Assembly: GCA_012522415.1 (NCBI GenBank)
Contig: JAAYKM010000088.1
Span: 1 to 37,814, forward strand
DNA from: Deltaproteobacteria bacterium
GTDB taxonomy: Bacteria > Desulfobacterota > Syntrophia > Syntrophales > JAAYKM01
DNA: 37,814 bases
Direction of reading: 5' to 3'
Shown piece by piece: positions 8,288 to 15,192 of the stretch; position 1 is the first letter of the stretch; the number at the start of each line of letters is the position of its first letter. Below the pieces are notes generated by a model. That model saw only the letters and a program-made list of their open reading frames with translations, searched no databases and had not been told where the DNA came from. A program made the translations under genes and the position numbers.

Positions 8288-9016
8288 ATGAAAGATAACG
8301 CCTTCAATCAACCCTTCAAGGAAGCGGAAGCCCGCCTGCGGAGGATAAAGGTTGCCCCCGGCGGGAAACCCGCCGCGGCCGGCGTTCGACTGGACAGAGA
8401 CACGCCGGAAAACGAAGAGGCGCTCTTCCGTGTCGCCATGGCGGATGTCGTCCCTATGGCCGGCGACCGTCGCGACTCCCGCCGGCCGGTCCCGTCCGGC
8501 CCGGTCCAGCGGCCTGACGACCATGACAGGGCAGAAACCCTGGCGGCTCTGCGGCGGCTCGTCGTACAGGGTGAAGGTTACAGCGTCTCCGACACGCCGG
8601 AGTACATGGAAGGAACGGGCTACCGGTTTCCCCTGGAATGGGCCCGGCGTCTCCATCGGGGCGATTTCCCGGTCCAGGACCACATCGATCTCCACGGTTA
8701 TACGATGACAGCGGCCCAACCGGCCCTGGAAACTTTCCTGCTAGACGCGATCGCCGCGGGTAGGCAGTCCCTCCTCGTCATCCACGGCCGGGGGCTTTCC
8801 TCGCCCCGAGAACCGGTCCTGAAAAATATGGTGAAAGACTGGCTGACCCGTCGCTCCTGGCGGAAATGGATCATCGCCTTTGCCAGCGCGCGGCCCTGCG
8901 ACGGCGGCGCCGGCGCCACCTACGTCCTCCTGCGACCCCATGGGGCTCCTCCGCACCGGCGTTTCCCGCACCGTTCACGCCGGTCCCGCCGCGCTGCGTC
9001 CGCCCGGGAAACTTAG
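8288..9016 (+). CDS. Smr (MutS2 C-terminal) domain protein
   Basis: A 242-residue protein with a variable N-terminal half and a C-terminal Smr domain. The hallmarks are IDLHGYTMTAA near residue 136, LLVIHGRGLSS and the final GAGATYVLLRPHG. Smr domains have DNA-nicking or RNA-endonuclease activity in characterised members, and stand-alone ones are common in proteobacteria. The last 25 residues, past the usual end of the family, are very rich in Arg and His. The 3' end of the gene and about 60 bp after it are repeated, diverged, at 13710-13937. The start ATG 8288 has only a weak upstream purine run. Confidence 0.88.
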   Translation: MKDNAFNQPFKEAEARLRRIKVAPGGKPAAAGVRLDRDTPENEEALFRVAMADVVPMAGDRRDSRRPVPSGPVQRPDDHDRAETLAALRRLVVQGEGYSVSDTPEYMEGTGYRFPLEWARRLHRGDFPVQDHIDLHGYTMTAAQPALETFLLDAIAAGRQSLLVIHGRGLSSPREPVLKNMVKDWLTRRSWRKWIIAFASARPCDGGAGATYVLLRPHGAPPHRRFPHRSRRSRRAASARET

Positions 9017-9075
9017 ACCCTCCCGCACCGGGAACCGGGCTTCGTTCTCCTCTATCGCAATGCCCGGCGCAGTCG
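8833..9075 (+). repeat. Direct repeat copy A: 3' end of smr plus downstream DNA
   Basis: This 243-bp stretch is repeated in the same orientation at 13710-13937 with many scattered substitutions and short deletions. Both copies begin at GAAAGACTGG and end at CCCGGCGCAGTCG. The two copies bracket the lipase, acyltransferase and secreted-protein segment. Confidence 0.85.
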
Positions 9076-9201
9076 TTTAGGCCTTGGGAACTCCGTCGTC
9101 ATTACCGTAAATGGAGATTCAGAGGCCTTCCGCAAAAGCAGAACGCGGCAGCGTTCGTCAAGAAGGCAGGCGGAGATCTCTACAAAGCCAAGGGCAGGAA
9201 G

Positions 9202-9237
9202 AAAAAAAATCATTTATTTTCTGTCGAGAGTCGACAG
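9202..9237 (-). terminator. Possible terminator at the end of the lipase gene
   Basis: A 7-bp perfect stem CTGTCGA/TCGACAG with a 3-base loop (9221-9237) overlaps the last codons. On the minus strand it is followed, after 11 bases, by eight T residues (9209-9202). The gap before the T run makes this a weak terminator call. Confidence 0.4.
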
Positions 9238-10530
9238 CACAGAATAAAAAATCTCCCGCACCTTTTCATCGTTCAGAATCCCCACATGCGAGGCATTGAA
9301 GCCGTAGCTTTTATAAGCGGCCAGATGCACCCGCCCGTCCAATTGGCTGTGGAGAGTAATTGTCCCGTCGCTGCTTGCCCCGGTATTGAAGCCGAAAAAG
9401 AGATAGAAGGGAACATCTCTGTAGGCGGCAATCTCGTACATCTCCATGAGAAAAGGACTTCCGGTGGCAACGTCGCGCCAGGCGGGGACAACCGCCGGAG
9501 CATATTTTAAGCCGGCCGCAGCCGAATCCACACCCCCGTATGGCGAGTTGAAAGAGACATATCCCTTAAGGTCAAGGTCGATGCCGCTGCGGTGCAGCTC
9601 GCTGAGCGTAGCCAGGCTGACAAGGCCGCCCATGCTGTGGGCGACAATGATCATGTTCAGCGGATGCTTGCGGATGTTCTTTTTGGAATATTTGATGATG
9701 TTTGACAGGTTCGCACCCAGTTTTTTAAGGGACATGCCGGACGGATAGAAGTAAAACCATGGCTGATAACGCTTTCGGTCGAGGCCGGCTACGAGATATT
9801 TGAAGTCTCTCGGCGTTCCCCCGAAACCGTGAACAAAAATAACATGCGTCTTATGCGGATCGAACTTCTCGAATGAAAAGATGTACTGCTGAGTATGCGC
9901 CATAAACGTCTTGGGGTCATAGAGTCCCGTCTCACCATACTTGGGGTCGAAAAAATCATCATCAAGCGACTCATAGACATAGGAATGCTGCCTTACCTTT
10001 TCCCTGACGTCCAGGTCTGTTTTAACGGGTTTCGCAGGATCAATGGTGAACTCCGGGCCGATTATCGACAGGCCGTCCTTAATCTTGTTCCGGGATATTG
10101 TGACGGGGGAAGGCATCTTGCCCACCATCTCGTGAGACTCAAAGTAACCGTTTCCATCGACATCCGCGAAAAAGTAGAGTTCATAAACGCCTTCCTGCAG
10201 ATGGATCTGATAATAATCCAGAGGAGTCTGCATCGGAGAAAGCGCTGCAATTTCTCCTTTCTTGAACCTGTCGGTCACTGCCACAATCAGGATGGGGCCA
10301 TCGGGTTCCCGGGTAAAATGCAGCTTTCCGAGGAATAAATAGGCGTCTTCCGGCGCCAGCTCCATGAGCAGCCTGGCGCTCTGCTCCCTGCTGAATTCCC
10401 TCGTCAGGTCCCGCTGTTTCTGCACGAAACCGAAATAGTTACCGCAGCCTGCAATATAAACAGCCAGCAGGCATGGTAAAACACCTCTCATGCACAGCCG
10501 CCATACGGACGGTGATTTCCAGACAGTCAT
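9214..10530 (-). CDS. Lipoprotein alpha/beta hydrolase (putative lipase or esterase)
   Basis: A 438-residue envelope lipoprotein. The N-terminus has a lipoprotein signal ending in YIAGC with Cys29 as the lipidation site. A segment at 120-135 (DVDGNGYFESHE) resembles a calcium-binding loop. The hydrolase domain starts near 228 with the oxyanion strand IFVHGFGG and has the nucleophile elbow AHSMGG with Ser299; the likely catalytic His is in NASHVG near the C-terminus. Expected reaction: hydrolysis of a lipid or ester at the cell surface or in the periplasm. The start ATG 10530 has GGGAGG five bases away. It lies inside the accessory segment between the two smr-end repeats, and the substrate is unknown. 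Confidence 0.88.
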   Translation of the reverse strand: MTVWKSPSVWRLCMRGVLPCLLAVYIAGCGNYFGFVQKQRDLTREFSREQSARLLMELAPEDAYLFLGKLHFTREPDGPILIVAVTDRFKKGEIAALSPMQTPLDYYQIHLQEGVYELYFFADVDGNGYFESHEMVGKMPSPVTISRNKIKDGLSIIGPEFTIDPAKPVKTDLDVREKVRQHSYVYESLDDDFFDPKYGETGLYDPKTFMAHTQQYIFSFEKFDPHKTHVIFVHGFGGTPRDFKYLVAGLDRKRYQPWFYFYPSGMSLKKLGANLSNIIKYSKKNIRKHPLNMIIVAHSMGGLVSLATLSELHRSGIDLDLKGYVSFNSPYGGVDSAAAGLKYAPAVVPAWRDVATGSPFLMEMYEIAAYRDVPFYLFFGFNTGASSDGTITLHSQLDGRVHLAAYKSYGFNASHVGILNDEKVREIFYSVLSTLDRK

Positions 10531-10562
10531 TTGCCCCTCCCGGGATGCAGAAAATTTTTTGA

Positions 10563-10591
10563 TCCATATAGAAAAAAAGCCAGCCTGTCAA
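10563..10591 (-). promoter_or_regulatory. Predicted promoter of the lipase gene
   Basis: On the minus strand, -35 TTGACA (10591-10586) and -10 TATGGA (10568-10563) are spaced by 17 bp, ending 32 bp before the ATG. Confidence 0.5.
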
Positions 10592-10592
10592 T

Positions 10593-10627
10593 TAAACGAT
10601 CCTCGACTATAAGTCGAGGGCCGTTTA
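10593..10627. other. Strong inverted repeat upstream of the lipase promoter
   Basis: TAAACG and CCTCGACT pair with AGTCGAGG and CGTTTA around a 3-base loop, with one AT/GC internal mismatch. The hairpin abuts the -35 of the lipase gene. There is no T run right after it on either strand, so it is more likely an operator or mobile-element relic than a terminator. The rest of the 10531-10906 gap shows no supportable gene. Confidence 0.5.
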
Positions 10628-10906
10628 GTCTTATCTTTAAAAATTACGTTCTTGCAACCTGGGACCGGCAGTCTCTATTTCAAGCAGACCCCTTTGAGAA
10701 ACCAGCGCTATCATGTTTCCCACAATGTCTGCTTCTTCAGCCGGCGACTATCCATTGCCCGGGGGAATTAAAGTTGAAGAGCATTGGTAAATGCGACCAT
10801 GCGATCAAAGTACCAGACTGTTCATATGCAATCGGAATAGTAAAAAAGATGATCACATCATATCCTCTTATGGAATTCCCGCATAGTGGCGGACTGGAAA
10901 AGAAAA

Positions 10907-12040
10907 TTAGAGAAATTTCTTTGCCGGCGTTTTGTGCAACAGGGATGTCAGCAGCCAGATTGCCGACAGGGCAAACGTAGAGCTTGCGAGAAACTTCAGG
11001 GCTGCCGGAATCTGATGTGCGAGAAGCAAGTATTGCATCCAAATGACGAATGCATAATGGAAGATATAGATGCCATATGCGTTGTCCGTCAGGCTATCCG
11101 CAAGCGGCCTGGCCGTGTTGAAAAAAAAACGAGCCATTCCCAGAGCGCCAAGGCTCGTGAATGTGCAACAGCATGAATAGACTGTTGCCTGCAGGACATT
11201 GATCAACCGGACCTGCATGCCCGCAAAGCAAAATAGCCTTGCTTCCATGGCACCGTGAACCAGATAGCTTAACGCCCCCAAAGCAACCCAGAAAGGCCAT
11301 GGTTGCAGGTTTTCACGTGAAAGAGAGTGTTGTATCTTCGCACCCCCTATGACAACACCCACCAGGAACCATGCAAAATACAGCAGGAGCCGCCACGTCT
11401 GAACCTGCAACGGTCCCCATGGATTTAAGCAACTGGTGGGAGCGACAAACAGACGCACGGGCACGGTCGCAAGCAGACTCACTGCAAGCAGCATAATGAC
11501 CAGGTTTGCTGGAGAGTTGACAGACCATGACACTCTCTTCCTAAAATCCCGAATGAAAAGATGGGGCACGGCAACCAGAAAGCAGAAGGCGAGCAGAACC
11601 CATATAAACCAGGACGGCCCACTCGACCAGCCATCAACGGTAAAAAACCGGTAGAGGAAGTTGCCCTGGCCGGCAGCTTCGCTTGACAGCCACGCGGGGT
11701 AGTATGCCAGAGGGCTGAGCAATACTACACAGACTACAAAGGGGATGCCGAGTCGCTTTGACCTGTCCGACAGGAAGTGCAAAACACCCTTGCGCTCAAT
11801 GGATGGCACAACGAACAGCCCGGAGACAAGAAACATGAGGCACATGAAAAACATGTCGTTCCAGCCCACCAACAGGTCAAGCGGCATCCAGCGGACCGTG
11901 TCAACAACCGGTGCAGTGGATCTGATGTAACGCTTCGCGTCGAAATAGCTGAAAGTATTGTAGGCAAGGGCAGCGTGATGCGCAACGACAGAAACTGTTA
12001 TGCCGCTCCGCAGGTAGTCGATGGCAATATCCCTCTTCAA
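10907..12040 (-). CDS. Acyltransferase 3 family membrane protein
   Basis: A 377-residue polytopic membrane protein of the acyltransferase-3 (OatA/NolL-like) family. It opens with RDIAIDYLRSGITVSVVAHHAALAYN, matching the family's N-terminal R/D...D-x-LR...(V)x2H pattern, and continues with about ten hydrophobic segments. Members transfer acetyl or other acyl groups to sugars or lipids at the inner membrane. The start is a TTG at 12040: GGAGG lies six bases upstream and no in-frame ATG fits better. It lies in the accessory segment with the lipase gene on the same strand, 376 bp apart. The acceptor is unknown; surface polysaccharide or lipid modification is an inference. Confidence 0.86.
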   Translation of the reverse strand: MKRDIAIDYLRSGITVSVVAHHAALAYNTFSYFDAKRYIRSTAPVVDTVRWMPLDLLVGWNDMFFMCLMFLVSGLFVVPSIERKGVLHFLSDRSKRLGIPFVVCVVLLSPLAYYPAWLSSEAAGQGNFLYRFFTVDGWSSGPSWFIWVLLAFCFLVAVPHLFIRDFRKRVSWSVNSPANLVIMLLAVSLLATVPVRLFVAPTSCLNPWGPLQVQTWRLLLYFAWFLVGVVIGGAKIQHSLSRENLQPWPFWVALGALSYLVHGAMEARLFCFAGMQVRLINVLQATVYSCCCTFTSLGALGMARFFFNTARPLADSLTDNAYGIYIFHYAFVIWMQYLLLAHQIPAALKFLASSTFALSAIWLLTSLLHKTPAKKFL

Positions 12041-12175
12041 GAAGGGCCTCCGAATGAATAATTTCGACCATCATTTAACACGATCCGGGAACGCTGTTAA
12101 GAGTCATTCTTGACGGCTTCGTGAAAAGTCTGGATAAGGGGATGACCTCGCCTGATTTTTGGGAAAAAATACCCC

Positions 12176-12204
12176 TTGACGCGAGAAAATGGCCTCCCTA
12201 TACT
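12176..12204 (+). promoter_or_regulatory. Strong predicted sigma-70 promoter with no nearby gene
   Basis: TTGACG (12176-12181), a 17-bp spacer, then TATACT (12199-12204). The next plus-strand gene starts more than 500 bp downstream, so the promoter may serve a small RNA (next entry) or a long leader. Confidence 0.5.
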
Positions 12205-12210
12205 CGGAAC

Positions 12211-12336
12211 CGTCAAAAGCAAATTCTTATTAACTTAACCGACTTTACAGGAACTAAATGGGAAGGAACTGATATCCAGGGAGGAGGTTCATCATTCGCC
12301 GACTCTCGAATTCATATTCGAGAGCATGTCTGTTTT
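12211..12336 (+). ncRNA. Candidate small RNA (promoter and terminator-like hairpin)
   Basis: From the predicted promoter, transcription would start near 12211. About 90 bases later a perfect 9-bp hairpin CTCTCGAAT/ATTCGAGAG with loop TCAT (12303-12324) is followed by CATGTCTG and then TTTTT. This would give a transcript of about 125 bases with no useful reading frame. The T run is eight bases from the stem, so termination efficiency is uncertain. No known RNA family is recognised. Confidence 0.3.
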
Positions 12337-12756
12337 TAAAAATAAAGTCATAAACTTCGATAAGACTAAATGGATCAACTGATTTGGCGAGCCTGCGAGG
12401 GAATACCGTCAAGGAAACTGCAATCGGCGGATCGACAACTCCCTCCACGCCTGGCAGGCCCGGACCTGGTTGAAGGCAGGCCATGAAACCACCTAATATC
12501 GCATCGTTGTTTTATCGACACCGTACCGGAACTTGAACTGACCGCCCCGCTGCACGACCAAGGGGGCCCTGAAAGAAGTAGCCACGAAACCGGTTCTTGC
12601 TCGGTGCCAAGCCTTGCGAGGGCAGTGACGAAGGATTGAGGCCTTCAGCCTCGGCAACCCGCAAACCACAATCCAATTGCGTCGAAGGCGATCGTCAAGA
12701 CCAAAATTGAGAGTATGAAAAACGAAACATTTTTCGAATAACAAAAGGAGGCCCAT

Positions 12757-13707
12757 ATGCGCACACTCGTCATGTTCTACACCATCATGATCTGCATCCT
12801 CTGGATTGTCCCAAAATGCCATTCCGATCAGCTCAAAACCGGAACCATAAAGACCGCGCCATCGCCAACCCAGATAACAGGCACGCCAACGCCGAAACCG
12901 CAGACTCCGCCCGTAAAAAGCGCTCCCGGAATGACAGCGCCCGTTCCGACGAAGCAGGGCATCACTTCCTCCCTGGGGCAGAAGGCCGTCATCGCGGTCA
13001 GAAGCCCGGCCCAGGGCACGCAGCATCCGGTCGGTAAACCCCTGCCCATCATCTGGGACAGAAGCACTATCAGCACCGTCGCCTCAGTGAACATACTCCT
13101 GATGGACAGACCCGGCGGAACGATCCAGACGGCCATCAAAACCGGCACCCCAAATACCGGTACCTTTTATTGGACCCCTTCTCCACAGTTCGCTATGCCT
13201 GGCAAGTCCTGGGTCGTGCGGATCGAAACAACAGACAAAAAAAGTCAGGGACATTCCGGGGCGTTCAGCTTTGCAAAATCGGATACGGGCAGAACCGAAA
13301 GCGGCCTGCCACAGCAGCATAATCAAAACCCACCAACACGCCCTGTCGCGGCACAGCATCTTATGCAGAACGACGTTTCCATTTGGAAGGATATCAAAAT
13401 GGAAAATGATAATTTGTCAGGAATAAATATGAATCAAATCGACATTATGCAAACCCAGATAAATATCCTTAAAAGGGAGCTTGAGAATGAAAAGGAGGCA
13501 AGAATACATTTAGAAAAAATAATCTCAGAACATATTTTAAGGTTTGAATCTCACGTTCATGAATATCGATTTGGATTAGGCAGAAAAATAAGCATGAGCT
13601 CAAAAAGAAATTGGAATAACGTATCAGACGATGAATTAATAATATATGTCGATCCAAATATGGAACATGTCCAAAAAGAACCACCAATTACAAGCATTCC
13701 AAAATAA
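12757..13707 (+). CDS. Secreted protein: Kre9/Knh1-like Ig-type domain plus coiled coil
   Basis: A 316-residue protein. Residues 1-23 form a signal peptide (FYTIMICILWIVPKCHS). A Pro/Thr-rich linker runs to about 75. Residues about 78-172 look like the Ser-Thr-rich GPI-anchored/Kre9-Knh1 type beta-sandwich: IAVRSPAQGTQHPVGKPLPIIW, then GTFYWTPSPQFAMPGKSWVVRIE. From about residue 205 the protein becomes Asn-, Gln- and Glu-rich with a probable coiled coil (MQTQINILKRELENEKEARIHLEKII). The DNA also changes there, from GC-rich to clearly AT-rich after about 13390, so the gene may be a fusion. AAGGAGG five bases before ATG 12757 sets the start. It is exported, perhaps surface-bound; the function is unknown. 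Confidence 0.8.
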   Translation: MRTLVMFYTIMICILWIVPKCHSDQLKTGTIKTAPSPTQITGTPTPKPQTPPVKSAPGMTAPVPTKQGITSSLGQKAVIAVRSPAQGTQHPVGKPLPIIWDRSTISTVASVNILLMDRPGGTIQTAIKTGTPNTGTFYWTPSPQFAMPGKSWVVRIETTDKKSQGHSGAFSFAKSDTGRTESGLPQQHNQNPPTRPVAAQHLMQNDVSIWKDIKMENDNLSGINMNQIDIMQTQINILKRELENEKEARIHLEKIISEHILRFESHVHEYRFGLGRKISMSSKRNWNNVSDDELIIYVDPNMEHVQKEPPITSIPK

Positions 13708-13709
13708 AA

Positions 13710-13937
13710 GAAAGACTGGCTGACCCGCCGCTCCTGGCAGAAATGGATCATCGCCTTTGCCAGTGCACGGCCCTGCGGCGCCACCTACGTCCTCCTGCAG
13801 CCCCGTGGGGCTTCCCCGCACCGACGTTTCCCGCTCCGTTCACGCCGGTCCCGCCGCGTTGCGCTCGACGGGAAAACGTAGACCATCCCGTACAGGGAAC
13901 CGGACTTCACCCTCTATCGCAATGCCCGGCGCAGTCG
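13710..13937 (+). repeat. Direct repeat copy B of the smr end region
   Basis: Diverged copy of 8833-9075, starting three bases after the stop of the secreted-protein gene and ending 13 bp before the first integron-type site. Confidence 0.85.
13711..13881 (+). pseudogene. smr 3'-end fragment
   Basis: Fifty-six codons beginning KDWLTRRSWQKWIIAFASARPC, equivalent to the C-terminus of the Smr protein at 8288-9016 and ending in a stop at the same place. The codons for DGGAG in the intact gene are shortened here. It lacks a start and the catalytic N-terminal part of the domain, so it is a relic. Confidence 0.82.
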
Positions 13938-13950
13938 GGTAGCCCGCTAC

Positions 13951-13984
13951 GCGAACTGCCGTCGGCTGACCTCCGCCGTTCGCT
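13951..13984 (+). repeat. Integron attC-like site 1 (short or degenerate)
   Basis: GCGAAC (13951-13956) and GTTCGC (13978-13983) form a perfect 6-bp inverted pair. The right half GGCTGACCTCCGCCGTTCGCTCT closely matches that of site 3 at 15795-15817. At 34 bp it is shorter than normal attC sites, so the left part may be lost. The GTT at 13978 would be the crossover point that begins cassette 1. Confidence 0.6.
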
Positions 13985-13998
13985 CTCTGAAACCATTA

Positions 13999-14053
13999 TT
14001 GACGTCATAACGTTTTGACACTATAATGTCACAAAGATTGGAGGTGACATTAT
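13999..14053 (+). promoter_or_regulatory. Promoter and operator of the toxin-antitoxin pair
   Basis: TTGACG (13999-14004), a 17-bp spacer and a perfect TATAAT (14022-14027). A perfect 10-bp inverted repeat, ATAATGTCAC (14023-14032) and GTGACATTAT (14044-14053), spans the -10, the Shine-Dalgarno GGAGG (14040-14044) and the start codon. A ribbon-helix-helix antitoxin would be expected to bind such a dyad and repress its own operon. TGACA at 14016-14020 also pairs with TGTCA at 14027-14031. Confidence 0.75.
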
Positions 14054-14285
14054 GGCAACACCGGCAAAAAGAGCCACCGTGTATTTCGACCCTTCCATCC
14101 ACAGGGCACTGAAACTAAAATCAATAGAAACATCGAAATCAATATCAGACCTTGTCAATGACGCTGTCAAGGCAGCGCTTGCTGAGGATGCTGAGGATAT
14201 TTCTGCTTTCGAGGAAAGGGTGAATGAACCGCTGATCAGTTCTTCCGAGATGCTGAAAAGGCTGAAAAAAGATGGCCGCATATGA
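14052..14285 (+). CDS. Ribbon-helix-helix antitoxin
   Basis: A 77-residue protein with an N-terminal ribbon-helix-helix DNA-binding motif: strand RATVYFDPSIHRALKLKSIE followed by the helix SISDLVNDAVKAAL. The acidic C-terminal half (EDAEDISAFEERVNEPLIS) is the likely toxin-binding tail. It should neutralise the RelE-type toxin encoded next, with which it overlaps by 14 bp, and repress the shared promoter through the 10-bp inverted repeat that covers its start codon. GGAGG lies seven bases before ATG 14052. Such pairs are typical cargo of chromosomal integrons, and this one sits between integron-type recombination sites. Confidence 0.9.
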   Translation: MATPAKRATVYFDPSIHRALKLKSIETSKSISDLVNDAVKAALAEDAEDISAFEERVNEPLISSSEMLKRLKKDGRI

Positions 14286-14529
14286 AATATTTTTCAGGGA
14301 ATCGGTTTGGAAAGAACTCAAAAAGGTACCCAAAGCCGATCTGAAAAAAATCCTCTCACGAATTGAGCAACTTGGAACTGATCCTCGGCCTATGGGGTGC
14401 GAAAAACTCACAGGCCATGAATTATACAGAATCCGTCAAGGGAATTATCGGATTGTATATACGATCCAGGACAACGAGCTTACGGTATGGATAGTTAAGG
14501 TCGGCCATCGGAAAGAAGTATATCGATGA
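14272..14529 (+). CDS. RelE/ParE-type toxin
   Basis: An 85-residue RelE/ParE-superfamily protein. Family features are FFRESVWKELKKVPKADLKKILSRIEQL in the N-terminal helices, the central GCEKLTGHELYRIRQGNYRIVYTI and the end VWIVKVGHRKEVYR. The conserved basic residues and the terminal H-R-x-x-Y-R support an mRNA-cleaving, ribosome-dependent RelE-like activity, although ParE-like gyrase poisoning cannot be excluded. It is translated from an ATG inside the antitoxin gene. Its stop codon TGA touches the inverse core of attC site 2, as is usual for integron cassettes. Confidence 0.9.
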   Translation: MAAYEIFFRESVWKELKKVPKADLKKILSRIEQLGTDPRPMGCEKLTGHELYRIRQGNYRIVYTIQDNELTVWIVKVGHRKEVYR

Positions 14530-14592
14530 GCGAACAAGCGCCTGTAGCAGACCGCGATAGATCGTCGCGGCTCCTAAGGCGCAGCGTTAGAA
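14529..14592 (+). repeat. Integron attC site 2
   Basis: A 64-bp imperfect palindrome. The inverse core AGCGAAC (14529-14535) is exactly complementary to GTTCGCT at 13978-13984, the start of the same cassette. Inner arms GCGCCT/AGGCGC and CCGCGA/TCGCGG pair around the centre, with unpaired bases between. The core site is GTTAGAA (14586-14592). This matches attC architecture, in which the two ends of a cassette become one site in the excised circle. Confidence 0.82.
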
Positions 14593-14613
14593 GTCAAGAG
14601 GAAGGGGGCAGAC

Positions 14614-15192
14614 GTGTCGATTCAGCTGGAAGGAAATTGGAAACGTGGGCTCGCATTCGACGTTCACACCTTGAGCAGCACTTACTTGGGCGTCAATGAG
14701 TACGGATACGATCAGTGGGATAACACCCGGAGCGAAATTGGCGAACTGCTCTATCAGATAAAATATCGTGCAGATGCACGAAAGGTCCAAAAGATCGTCA
14801 AGCTCCTGGACAAGATCAAAGGCATAGAGTCAATGGATTACTTGATTCCCGTTCCCTCGACAAACAAGCAAAGGCGGGTTCAGCCGGTCGTTGAAATTAC
14901 CCGGAAACTTGGAGAATGCCGTGGTGTCAAAGTACTTGAAGGTGTCCTTTGCAAACGTGCTGGAGGCCCCGAGCTCAAGAACGTGACCGACGTTGACGAA
15001 CGCGAGGCACTGCTGCGAGAAAGATTATATCTTGAGCAGTGTGACGCCATTGAGGGAAAGAATGTGTTGTTAATCGACGATTTGTATAGGTCCGGAGCGA
15101 CTCTGCGTGTGGCAACAGAACTCCTGTACGACAAGGGTGGTGTCAACGATGTCTTTGTGCTAACGATGACGAAGACAAGGAGCAAGAGATGA
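14614..15192 (+). CDS. ComF-like type I phosphoribosyltransferase
   Basis: A 192-residue protein. The PRPP-binding motif VLLIDDLYRSGAT lies at 151-163, and IPVPSTNKQRRVQP at 78-91 corresponds to the substrate loop of ComF-type phosphoribosyltransferases. The first 40 residues have no zinc cysteines, unlike competence ComF. It probably transfers or removes a phosphoribosyl group on a base or nucleotide; the substrate is unknown. The start is GTG 14614, preceded by a purine-rich AGGAAGGGGG. It overlaps the SLOG-like gene by four bases (ATGA), so the two proteins are made together. Base composition is lower in GC than the surrounding core genes. It is the first gene of integron cassette 2. Confidence 0.85.
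   Translation: MSIQLEGNWKRGLAFDVHTLSSTYLGVNEYGYDQWDNTRSEIGELLYQIKYRADARKVQKIVKLLDKIKGIESMDYLIPVPSTNKQRRVQPVVEITRKLGECRGVKVLEGVLCKRAGGPELKNVTDVDEREALLRERLYLEQCDAIEGKNVLLIDDLYRSGATLRVATELLYDKGGVNDVFVLTMTKTRSKR

Larger units (their letters stand above)
12041..12756. other. 716-bp intergenic region
   Basis: No credible protein gene. It holds the orphan promoter and hairpin described separately. Near 12108-12130 there is a stretch like the 'gacggcttcgtgaaaagtc' intergenic repeat I associate with deltaproteobacterial genomes (weak recollection). The stretch 12480-12740 is GC-rich with no recognisable product on either strand. Confidence 0.4.

Noticed and set aside
9141-9156. GAACGC/GCGTTC palindrome after smr as another attC site
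   Set aside because: It is too short, has no inner arms and no matching core at the other end of a cassette.
10531-10980. 149-codon plus-strand frame between the lipase and acyltransferase genes
   Set aside because: It has no ribosome-binding site or recognisable motif and overlaps the lipase promoter and the acyltransferase 3' end.
12493-13026. 177-codon minus-strand frame
   Set aside because: It lies largely opposite the well-supported secreted-protein gene and has no family features.
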